From Cliona cf. orientalis (taxonomy: Eukaryota > Porifera > Demospongiae > Clionaida > Clionaidae), in assembly GCA_963930775.1 (NCBI GenBank), contig OZ005701.1:2935169-2999168 (forward strand): DNA of 64,000 bases, read 5' to 3'. Position 1 is the first letter of the stretch. Each line of letters starts with the position of its first letter. Shown here in pieces: positions 35,966 through 44,438 of this stretch. The notes beneath the pieces are model-generated. The model worked only from the letters and a program-made list of their open reading frames with translations. It was not told the DNA's origin and made no database searches. The position numbers and the translations under genes were made by a program.

Positions 35966-36880
35966 ATGCCTAATAATTATTTACAGATACTTTCAATGGT
36001 GGAGTGTTAGTTATATGCATCTATTAAATTTATGCGACAGACAGCTGTTAGTAAAGTGTGATAAAGCCATAATGTGTATACTGGCAGAATTCTGTAGCTT
36101 ACTAACAGTTACTAATGTGTATGAATATTATTATTAATAGATGACCGCTAAGCTAGTGAAGATAATAATTATTGTTCAACTTTTTTAATATGGCTGTTAT
36201 AATATTATTATCAATATTGCACTGGAATAGTTTCATATCCCTCCACTAATTAATCACACTCCCTCTCCAACATTAATTTTCATAGCTGACTGCCTATTGT
36301 AATGAATATTAAGCATTCATCCAGGACTTATTAATGCCAGATATCGATTCTATGCAACAATAATAATTAGCTATCATAATTATAATAGCTATGAATGCAC
36401 ATAATGATAATAATATCACTTTGCAGGTATTAAGCCCTTCCTCTACACTCTCCCGATAACACATTCTTCTTGGAACTCAGCTGTACTTGTGACTAGCTCT
36501 GGTGGATTAATCCTGTAGCTATATGACAGCAAAATATAGCGGTAACAATACATTCAATCAAAAACTATCCACGTTCATCCTAGGCCTACTCAGAGAATCG
36601 GAGGACTGCGCGTGCTGGGCAGTATCTAGCTAGAACGATGGCCACATGTAGTGTACTTCATTTCATACTTCCTGGCCCCCTTGTCCTTGTTTGTTTCAGC
36701 GGTAGACCTGACTTAGTCTAGCGTGCCAGCCCCATACAGGCAAAGCGTAGCAGGATCAGACTCTTTAGTTCTCAGCGAGCACGCGCACGCAGGAAGCACA
36801 CTTACGCGTTTTAAACTTCCCGCCTGATGGCGAGCAGCGGCCCGCTCTTGTCATTATTCATTAGCTCACTAACGGCGACG
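35966..36880. other. Noncoding spacer
   Basis: AT-rich up to about 36.6 kb, then GC-richer. No credible exon, RNA gene or element ends were seen. Confidence 0.5.
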
Positions 36881-36884
36881 TTCA

Positions 36885-37190
36885 CTAACCACGACACTAC
36901 ACCCCTGGCCGCATTGAGCCAGTGAACTCCTAGGATGTTGGCTCTCATAACAACGTGGCACCTGTGGCCGCGCCCGCAGCATGCACTTCGAGATAGTGAC
37001 CGATTATTAACAACGTGGCATCTCTGGCCGCGTTCAGCCCGTGAACTCCTACAAAGTTGGCTGTCATAACAACGTGGCGCCTGTGGCCGCGACCGCAGGG
37101 TGCACTTCGAAATAGTCTTGAATTAGTAACAACGTGGCACCTCTGGCCGCGTTGAACGAATGCACTCCTAGGTAGTTTGGTTCCATATTG
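36885..37190. repeat. Short tandem repeat, about 60-bp units arranged as 120-bp dimers
   Basis: The motif AACAACGTGGCACCTGTGGC recurs near 36947, 37009, 37067 and 37126, with a more diverged copy near 36885. Units 1/3 and 2/4 resemble each other more than their neighbours (GCCGCGCCCGCAGC versus GCCGCGTTCAGCCC types). It ends about 100 bp upstream of the 5S gene. Function unknown. Confidence 0.8.
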
Positions 37191-37286
37191 CTGTGTGGAG
37201 TAATAGTAATAGTATCTCATACTTCGATGATGATCACTATTAATTATTATTATTATTATTATTATTGTATAGGAGCTTCAACGGAT

Positions 37287-37341
37287 GCCTACGGCCATAC
37301 CACGCTGAGTGCACCGGTTCTCGTCCGATCACCGAAGTTAA
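37287..37341 (+). pseudogene. 5S rRNA gene, 5' part (55 nt)
   Basis: GCCTACGGCCATACCACGCT followed by a GTCCGATCACCGAAGTTAA end matches the first half of eukaryotic 5S rRNA, the RNA polymerase III transcript of the large ribosomal subunit. It stops at TTAA (37338-37341), inside the internal promoter A box, where a 1002-bp element is inserted. With the 3' part it adds up to 119 nt, the normal 5S length, so the gene was whole before the insertion. Confidence 0.95.
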
Positions 37342-38343
37342 GGTACCATTAAATTGCGTGGGCGTGAGGTGGGGGATATGACACCTAAACCACATCAAAG
37401 TCATTAGTGAGGTGCATGTTGTGTAACCACGCCCTTTTAATTGCACAGGTCTCAGGGGTGTGGCTGCTAGAGCCGGAAGTGTTCATTTAATATCCTCCAT
37501 GGACCGGAAGCCGAGCCGGAAGGGAGGGGCCAGGCCACGCCCAAAACAGCCCCACCCTGTTCCCCAAGGACCACCATTCTCAATCAAGTGCCTACTAACC
37601 ACCGGATGTCCACCGGAAGCCCACAATCAATCCCAATTAAAACACACAGCTTCCTCAAGGCCAAAACACACACAAACACTTGGAGGCCGTTCTGCCACAC
37701 CGCCCACGCAAGAGCTCACCTCATTTCCTGTGTGGGCGGAGTAACAACACGTCATCGCAACCACATCCGCTTCAAACCATCGTCAGCTTCCGTCCAGCCG
37801 TACGGTCCCCTCGATCGCACCGCCGTACAGTGCCTCATTAACAGACATGGCCTCACCTTTGACCTCCTGCCACGCCCCCAAAGCCTCCTCGCGGGGTTCA
37901 AAGGTCACCACCGCTTCCGGGACACGCCCACCTATCGCCGAGGCCAAGTCCCAGGCACCGATGTCCAAGCACTGGCCCGTGAAGCCACGCCCAATCGGAA
38001 GCAATAAAACCTGCATTAACGCACACGCACACACTCCACACAGTGCCAGGAACACGCCCACATGCTTAATTAGGCCTAATAAGCTTTTTTTTTTTTTAAG
38101 TCGTTGCGGTTAATAGTTAAGAAAGAATGCTTTGATCTTGCTTTGATGTGGGCAATTACCGGCCTTTTCTTCAGGGGCCACTTCCGGTCGCTAATTACAC
38201 GCGCATAATCATCCCTGGCCGATTCTGGACACGCCCACCTTCGACCAAAAGCACTCGTATGGCCTCTTCGGCCACGCCCCTTCACGATTCGCTAATTGAA
38301 TTAGCCATTCCTGACGCTCACGCCCACGCAATTAAATGGTACC
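37342..38343 (+). mobile_element. Element A: 1002-bp TTAA-flanked nonautonomous DNA transposon
   Basis: It begins GGTACCATTAAATTGCG and ends with its near-perfect inverse (CGCAATTAAATGGTACC). The inverted repeat continues through TGGGCGTGAG. It is flanked by TTAA on both sides (37338-37341 and 38344-38347), the target duplication used by piggyBac and Kolobok. Ends starting GG fit Kolobok better than piggyBac (usually CC). The interior is rich in CACGCCC motifs and contains a T13 run. Apparent ORFs are low-complexity and not protein-like, so it must be mobilised in trans. The insertion splits a 5S rRNA gene. Confidence 0.93.
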
Positions 38344-38347
38344 TTAA

Positions 38348-38411
38348 GCAGTGTAGGGCCTGCCCAGTACTTGGATGGGTGACCGCCTGGGAACAGCAGG
38401 TGCTGTAGGCT
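38348..38411 (+). pseudogene. 5S rRNA gene, 3' part (64 nt)
   Basis: GCAGTGTAGGGCCTGCCCAG, AGTACTTGGATGGGTGACCG and CCTGGGAACAGCAGGTGCTG, then TAGGCT, are the classical 3' half of 5S rRNA with the intermediate element and C box. The only T-run suitable as terminator (TTTT near 39444) is now separated by element B, inserted four bases after the gene end. Confidence 0.95.
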
Positions 38412-38418
38412 TATTTAA

Positions 38419-39435
38419 GGTAGCATTAAAGTGCGTGGGCGTGAGCGTCAGGATTGGCTAATTCAATTAGCGAATCGTGAAGGGGCGTGGCCGAAGAGGC
38501 CATACGAGTGCTTTTGGTCGAAGGTGGGCGTGTCTAGAATCGGCCAGGGATGATTATGCGCGTGTAATTAGCGACCGGAAGTGGCCCCTGAAGAAAACAC
38601 CGGTAATTGCCCACTTCAAAGCAAGATCAAAGCATTCTTTCTTAACTATTAACCGCAACGACAAAAAAAAAAAAAAAAAAAAAAAAAAAAAGCCTTATTA
38701 GGCCTAATTAAGCATGTGGGCGTGTTCCTGGCACTGTGTGGAGTGTGTGCGTGTGCGTTAATGCAGGTTTTATTGCTTCCGATTGGGCGTGGCTTCACGG
38801 GCCAGCGCTAGGACATCGGCGCCTGGGACTTAGCCTCGGCGATAGGTGGGCGTGTCCCGGAAGCGGTGGTGACCTTTGAACCCCGCGAGGTGGCTTTGGG
38901 GGCGTGGCAGGAGGTCAAAGGTGAGGCCATGTCTGTTAATGAGGCACTGTACGGCGGTGCGATCGAGGGGCCTGTACGGCTGGACGGAAGCTGACGATGG
39001 TTTGAAGCGGATGTGGTTGCGATGATGTGTTGTTACTCCGCCCACACAGGAAATGAGGTGAGCTCTTGCGTGGGCGGTGTGGCAGAACGGCCTCCAAGTG
39101 TTTGTGTGTGTTTTGGCCTTGAGGAAGCTGTGTGTTTTAATTGGGATTGATTGTGGGCTTCCGGTGGACATCCGGTGGTTAGTAGGCACTTGATTGAGAA
39201 TGGTGGTCCTTGGGGAACAGGGTGGGGCTGTTTTGGGCGTGGCCTGGCCCCTCCCTTCCGGCTCGGCTTCCGGTCCATGGAGGATATTAAATGAACACTT
39301 CCGGCTCTAGCAGCCACACCCCTGAGACCTGTGCAATTAAAAGGGCGTGGTTACACAACATGCACCTCACTAATGACTTTGATGTGGTTTAGGTGTCATA
39401 TCCCCCACCTCACGCCCACGCACTTTAATGCTACC
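38419..39435 (-). mobile_element. Element B: 1017-bp inverted copy of element A
   Basis: Same family as element A in reverse orientation, with ends GGTAGCATTAAAGTGCG and its inverse, flanked by TTAA (38415-38418 and 39436-39439). It differs from A by scattered substitutions and has an A29 run where A has T13 (opposite strand). Together A and B form a 1-kb inverted repeat with the 5S 3' half in the loop. No coding capacity is evident. Confidence 0.93.
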
Positions 39436-39439
39436 TTAA

Positions 39440-39793
39440 TTTAGTTTTAATCCTACTTGAGGCCTGGGCCAGGCCATACGCGCGCGCGCGGAAGTATACG
39501 GAGAAAATTGAATATTATACGGAGGTGTGGCTATATTATACGGAGGCGTGGCTATGGCTGACTTGGCAGTCCATCAAGAAGAGTGAGTAGCTAGTGAGTT
39601 TAGAAACGTAGTTAGTTAGCTATCTACAGTGTCAGTCGTTAGCTTAGGCCTCTATTTAACGTGTAGTGAATAGTTTGAGTTCGTCGCTAGGCTTTTCTCG
39701 TTCTACAAGCGAGTCAAAGGCGGCAGCCGTATCGAGCGATGAAAACATTCGTCGAATACGGATTTGAAAAGAGCTAGTATAGGCTCTATCTAA
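39440..39793. other. Noncoding, with CG dinucleotide run
   Basis: Includes CGCGCGCGCG near 39480 and two TATTATACGGAGG repeats. A short ATG frame (MADLAVHQEE) near 39551 is too short to call. Confidence 0.4.
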
Positions 39794-40085
39794 GGCCATG
39801 ACTTATAATATACTTGTTTCCCGTCCCCTGATTTGCCATCAACCCATGCGGGCGGGCGGATATTTTTTATTATTGTATTAATAATATTATTATTCTGCTG
39901 CTATTAGCTAGCATACAGCTCAGTAACTTCGAGCACGATCTTGCATGCAAGAATCTGACCACACCTCTAAACCCGCCTTGAATTAGGGGTGTGGCCAATG
40001 AAACTGCCAATAATAAGTGAGGATGCGGGTGCTAAAATAGCATGCGGGCGGGGGACGGGAAACTATTATATTATAAGTGATGGCC
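39794..40085. mobile_element. 292-bp Harbinger-like MITE
   Basis: Ends GGCCATGACTTATAATATA and its near-inverse (TATATTATAAGTGATGGCC), with a second inverted pair GTTTCCCGTCCCC/GGGGACGGGAAAC just inside. It is flanked by a 3-bp TAA duplication (39791-39793 and 40086-40088), the target length of PIF/Harbinger elements. The interior is noncoding and G/C-rich (GCGGGCGGGCGG). Confidence 0.82.
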
Positions 40086-40931
40086 TAAGTATGATATAGA
40101 AACTACTCAAGCTACTCTACAAGATGAGCTGCTGGGAGTTGGCATTCATCATCGTGCAAGTCTGTAAAACTCGATAGAAGGGTGCTCGAGGTAAGCAATT
40201 TTTGTAAGTATAGCAGTCGTGTGGCCAGTTCGCGTAACGCCCATACGTGTTATTAGAATTTATTTTACGCACGCAATCTTTTCAACGTTGACGTCCGGAA
40301 TCTGAGGAAGAAGCGGGTTTTTTTGCATATTTGTGGGGCGCTTGCAGAGCGTAGCAGCTGCGCTTCATATCCGCTCAACGTGATAATAAGGAAGTAGCAA
40401 CCAAACCCTCCCCGGTGCAATAAACTGTAGGTTCAAAGGTTGACCATGAACCGAGTTCTGGCTTATTCTCTAGGACCATATCCTTTTGTGTATCTTGAGA
40501 TGCCCTGATTCATCTCGTCCGAACAGCTTTTCAGCAGCAGCTACAGTTTCTCAACTTCGTCAACAGGTGGAGCAAGAGTTAATTTTAACTGAAACTGAAC
40601 TCTTAACTTGTTCTCGTGAGTAAGAATGGAGTTGGACACTGGTGAATGTTGGTGAGATTATTCAACGGCCAAATCAATATTGTAAGCAAAAGATCTGCAA
40701 AGTCAGGGTGTGTATGTTTAGATAATAGTTCTAGGCATGTGGACAAAAAAAAATAAATCATAGTAGATAAACTCTGTGATGCTTTGGTTGTACGTACATG
40801 TACACTGCTACGTCTATGAGCCACTTGAACACAAAAATAAAAATAGGCCATGTTTTTCCTAAGATACTAAACTGTACTTGCTAACTGTGTGTATAGCTAC
40901 TTTACTGAATAAAAAAATAACTTGTGCTTTA
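40086..40931. other. Spacer with a possible orphan exon
   Basis: Mostly noncoding. A plus-strand stretch near 40515-40622 reads SRPNSFSAAATVSQLRQQV then EQELILTETELLTCSR, before a GTGAGTAAG donor-like sequence, so it may be one exon of an unidentified gene. Just 3' of the CXC gene stop, TTTATT at 40927-40932 gives AATAAA on the minus strand as its likely poly(A) signal. Confidence 0.35.
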
Positions 40932-43900
40932 TTAAACTGGGTTGTCTTCACCTTCACTTTGCTCCAGGTCACTGATATCACTTCCATCTGCTCCACTTAT
41001 ACTGGTATTGCCTGTAGGCTCATTATCAGATTCGTCACTATCGTCGACAAAAGAGCTGCATTCACCAAAGAGGGCCAGCATGATATCATCAACCTCTTCA
41101 TCGTGGTTCCTTTTGGTTCTCTCTGCTATTGCCATATCTATTAGGTCTTCACTGATACTTGGAATAGGTAGGTTACAGCAGTTTTGACAATTACATCCTG
41201 CACCACACTTCCCATTTCGCTTCACACATCCACATCGGGAAGTGCGGCAGCCGGTTTTACAGTTACATCCCTTAGTTAAGAGAGCAACCCTGTGACGTAC
41301 AGTTTCAACATTCTCCTTGCTATCCCAGTCAATCTCTAGTGTACCCTGATCAATGATTTTCCAACCATTCCCTTCAAGGGATGTTAGTGTCATTTGATTC
41401 TTTTCAGCCTGTTGCCACATGTCAATAATCCAGCATGATCTCTTCCAGTGTCTGTGTAGAGCTTCACTTGATGGAACCATTTCTTCCTCGTACTTTATTT
41501 TCCCCCATATCCTGTCCCGCAGATCATCAAGCCATTTGTGGTGGTGCTCTCGTGGAGTTTGACCGTCCTTGTGGAAGGAGTTGAAGTAAGATGCTGGAGT
41601 ATGATATGTTGGAAGAAATGCTGATTTGTGCTTGATGAAATATGCACATCCAACAAGTCTCAAGAACGATAGGAAGCCTTCTTCATTGCTGGGCTCGTTG
41701 AAATCTGAAAGACTTCCAGGTGTGTTATCTTTATCAGCTGTGATAAATTCTGCACAGCGATAGAGAGCATTCATAAAAGAAGCTTTACCAAGACCATGAA
41801 AAAAGGACACATAGTCACAGCCTGTACATACATATACCATCTCCATTATTTTCGGAATCGAAAGTCGTGGAAGTGCTGCTAGGTCTGGGTCATTTTCTAG
41901 TGCATGGACAAGGGCCTGGATATCAATAAACCGTGTTTGCTTAGAACTTATTTGGCTGATTTTAACCAAGACTTTTAGATCAGTATCTGCTACTAAAGGC
42001 AGTCCAATGTGATATACATCCGTATCGGGTGATAAAATTAACTTATTTAGTCCAGCAGAGTGCTTTACATGTATCCATAGACGTGTGTCCGTTTCTTCTG
42101 CATTGCATGTAAGTAGTGGATCACATCGTGGTGTACCTTGTTGCTGTACCGTATAAGCCTTATGTCGGTTGATTCCTTCAAATCCCCCAGCCATTACAAA
42201 CTTTTGGTTTGGTGCCAAGTTTTGGGGCACAATGGACAAAAAGAACTTGGTCAGGATCACTACTAGTGTCCGCTTGCATGTTCTGCATGATAGAATATTT
42301 TCTCTCCAATTTTTGGGAATTGGGCTATCCATAGAAAGGTTTATACATGAATGATCCTCTTTCAATTGTTGTTTATCCCGGCGTTGGTGTTCAAATTGCT
42401 TCGGTGTGTTTGGTAAGCTACCAGGATCATCAAATAGTACATGCACTTCCTTTGCACCGTTCCTGAAATAGAAGTCTATGTATTGCTTCCTCAAAAAGTT
42501 TGCATAATGTGAGAGTGTCGTATGCCCAGCCCATGGTTGAATATTTATGAGAAACATTCCTTCTATAATTACAGTATCCGGTGCCCATCCATTTGGAAGC
42601 GAGGTAAGGATAACTCTTTCTGTTGCTTCCCTATATCGCTTCTCGTATACTGAAGTGGCATTTGCGTTGGATCCCTTCACTGGTAAGCCATTGATAGTAG
42701 CTATGGCACGTGGCAACTCGATACACTGTTCAAAAGCATTCTTGATAGGCACACCCAACTTACTGGCATGCTCCACTCGCTTTTTCCAACATTCCAGCTG
42801 AAGCCGTCGTTCCTTTTCCATATCTGATACCTTTTTAGAAATTGTTTTTCTTTCAGAAAATGTCAACAAATGCTTACGTTTTCGAGGAGGCTGTACACTA
42901 GGATTTTTTAGGTGGTAGTATTGCACTCGATTCTCGAACTCTTCCTGTCCTATATCTCTGAAATTCAATAAGTCATGCTCTTGTTCAGGTGTAATTGTCT
43001 TTGTTGAAAACAGGTGCAGTATATGATCTGAGGTATTATTTAATTGTGAGCTAGCAAGCTTACTTTCTTGACATTGAACATTCATAAGCTGCTTCTTTTC
43101 AGCTGCATGTATGGAAAAGAGAGATCTTATATCGTTGCTGTTAGTTTCCTTGTGTTCTGGGTATACTTGTTTTTCGAAGTTTTTAATGGCTTTGGAGCGA
43201 ACAGGGAGAAATTTAGCTACCCTTTGGATATAGTCGGCTGATGGCTTAGTGATACACATCTTGCAATCTTTATTGATACACATTTCGTGTGCCTCATCCA
43301 CTCCAATAGAGTGACATGTGCGACCACTTAAGCTGACCACAAACCCACCACTCTTAAGTGCTGCAAGCAAGTCGTCTGGTAAACAGGTTACATCAAATAA
43401 GTGCTGAGCTATCAATTGCTGATAAGTAAATCTGTCGAATGCAGTAAATAGTGGAGCCATTAATTTGTAAGCAGCCATTCTTAGATCCCAATTTCCACTT
43501 CTAATGGCGATGTACATTGAAATATATGCAAAACAGTCTTTAAATACAAACTGGTTCCAAAATTTCCATGTGGGGTTGTGAGTGACTTGAGTTAGTTGTT
43601 TCAACAACTCTGCATACTTATCCATAACATCATCTGTCATTTCCTTTAGGTTACGGTGACACTGTTCCTGAGTGGATGATGGTGGAAATGACTTTAACCA
43701 CGAAGCCACGTAATCAAGCATACTTGTATTTGATTCATCATCGAGTTTATCTGCGGACAGAGTTAATAGGTGACGACAAACTGCCTCCCAAACTTCCAAC
43801 AAAAAGTGGTGAGTACGTTTAAAATTGGTACCAATTGAATTAGGATTGTATCCACTCGCTTTGGCCAAATCCTTGAGCCCAGCATCAAAGTACACCTTCA

Positions 43901-44438
43901 GTAGTACTTCTTGGTAATTTTTCAAGGTATGCCAATCACCAGGGAAAATGAATAACCAGGCCATTTCTTCTTTGTACTCTGCCTTAATGCACCTTAAAAT
44001 ATCATAAGTTTTTGCATCACCTTCAACGACTACCCATTTTTTCCCTCCATTGACAATATGTTCCTCGTATAAATTATTAATAATGGCCAATAAGGTTTGT
44101 TTGTTATCGGCCTTTTGGTCCAATACATCGAGGTAGATTATATTAGATGTCTCTGGATGGTCAAGATTATTATATAGGGTAACGTACGACTGTAAATCGA
44201 TGAATGTGTGGTCTTGTTGATTAATCTTATCAAAAGCTGATTTACTAGCTACATATGAACACATTAAATCTTGCAAATGGGTTAGTTCCTTGGTGTCTGT
44301 GTCGTTCAACTTAAAATATTGTATGCTTGGTGTACTAATGGTAGTTACAGACTCAGTCTTCAGTGGTGTTTGTGTACACTGGGGCATTAATTGGGATAAA
44401 TCCTTCCTAAATGTACCTCCTTCAGTACCAGTTCTCAT
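40932..44438 (-). CDS. FEN1/PIN-like nuclease plus CXC-domain protein (second ORF)
   Basis: 1168-residue open frame; the ATG at 44438 is probably internal to a longer protein (see the upstream ORF). An N-terminal part has EGDAKTYDILR ... FIFPGDWHTLKNYQ, similar to the core of DUF6589-type proteins. The centre has lysine-rich KKVSDMEKERRLQ segments. A nuclease-like module follows: HVLFDDPG, then EETDTRLW, LSPDTDVYHIG and CTGCDYVSFFHGLGK, matching in order the acidic motifs and helix-turn-helix glycine motif of XPG/FEN1-like PIN nucleases. Near the C-terminus, CNCKTGCRTSRCGC ... CGAGCNCQNC is a TSO1/tesmin-type CXC zinc domain, and the tail is acidic. Related multi-copy proteins occur in many invertebrate genomes. 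The biological role is unknown; a transposon origin is an inference. Confidence 0.85.
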   Translation of the reverse strand: MRTGTEGGTFRKDLSQLMPQCTQTPLKTESVTTISTPSIQYFKLNDTDTKELTHLQDLMCSYVASKSAFDKINQQDHTFIDLQSYVTLYNNLDHPETSNIIYLDVLDQKADNKQTLLAIINNLYEEHIVNGGKKWVVVEGDAKTYDILRCIKAEYKEEMAWLFIFPGDWHTLKNYQEVLLKVYFDAGLKDLAKASGYNPNSIGTNFKRTHHFLLEVWEAVCRHLLTLSADKLDDESNTSMLDYVASWLKSFPPSSTQEQCHRNLKEMTDDVMDKYAELLKQLTQVTHNPTWKFWNQFVFKDCFAYISMYIAIRSGNWDLRMAAYKLMAPLFTAFDRFTYQQLIAQHLFDVTCLPDDLLAALKSGGFVVSLSGRTCHSIGVDEAHEMCINKDCKMCITKPSADYIQRVAKFLPVRSKAIKNFEKQVYPEHKETNSNDIRSLFSIHAAEKKQLMNVQCQESKLASSQLNNTSDHILHLFSTKTITPEQEHDLLNFRDIGQEEFENRVQYYHLKNPSVQPPRKRKHLLTFSERKTISKKVSDMEKERRLQLECWKKRVEHASKLGVPIKNAFEQCIELPRAIATINGLPVKGSNANATSVYEKRYREATERVILTSLPNGWAPDTVIIEGMFLINIQPWAGHTTLSHYANFLRKQYIDFYFRNGAKEVHVLFDDPGSLPNTPKQFEHQRRDKQQLKEDHSCINLSMDSPIPKNWRENILSCRTCKRTLVVILTKFFLSIVPQNLAPNQKFVMAGGFEGINRHKAYTVQQQGTPRCDPLLTCNAEETDTRLWIHVKHSAGLNKLILSPDTDVYHIGLPLVADTDLKVLVKISQISSKQTRFIDIQALVHALENDPDLAALPRLSIPKIMEMVYVCTGCDYVSFFHGLGKASFMNALYRCAEFITADKDNTPGSLSDFNEPSNEEGFLSFLRLVGCAYFIKHKSAFLPTYHTPASYFNSFHKDGQTPREHHHKWLDDLRDRIWGKIKYEEEMVPSSEALHRHWKRSCWIIDMWQQAEKNQMTLTSLEGNGWKIIDQGTLEIDWDSKENVETVRHRVALLTKGCNCKTGCRTSRCGCVKRNGKCGAGCNCQNCCNLPIPSISEDLIDMAIAERTKRNHDEEVDDIMLALFGECSSFVDDSDESDNEPTGNTSISGADGSDISDLEQSEGEDNPV

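Noticed and set aside
36945-37220. 91-codon minus-strand ORF over the 60-bp repeats
   Set aside because: A by-product of the repeat period being near a multiple of three; no protein character.
37460-38007. ORFs of 94-139 codons in elements A and B
   Set aside because: Several frames are open at once, composition is driven by CACGCCC repeats, and conservation follows from the copies being related.
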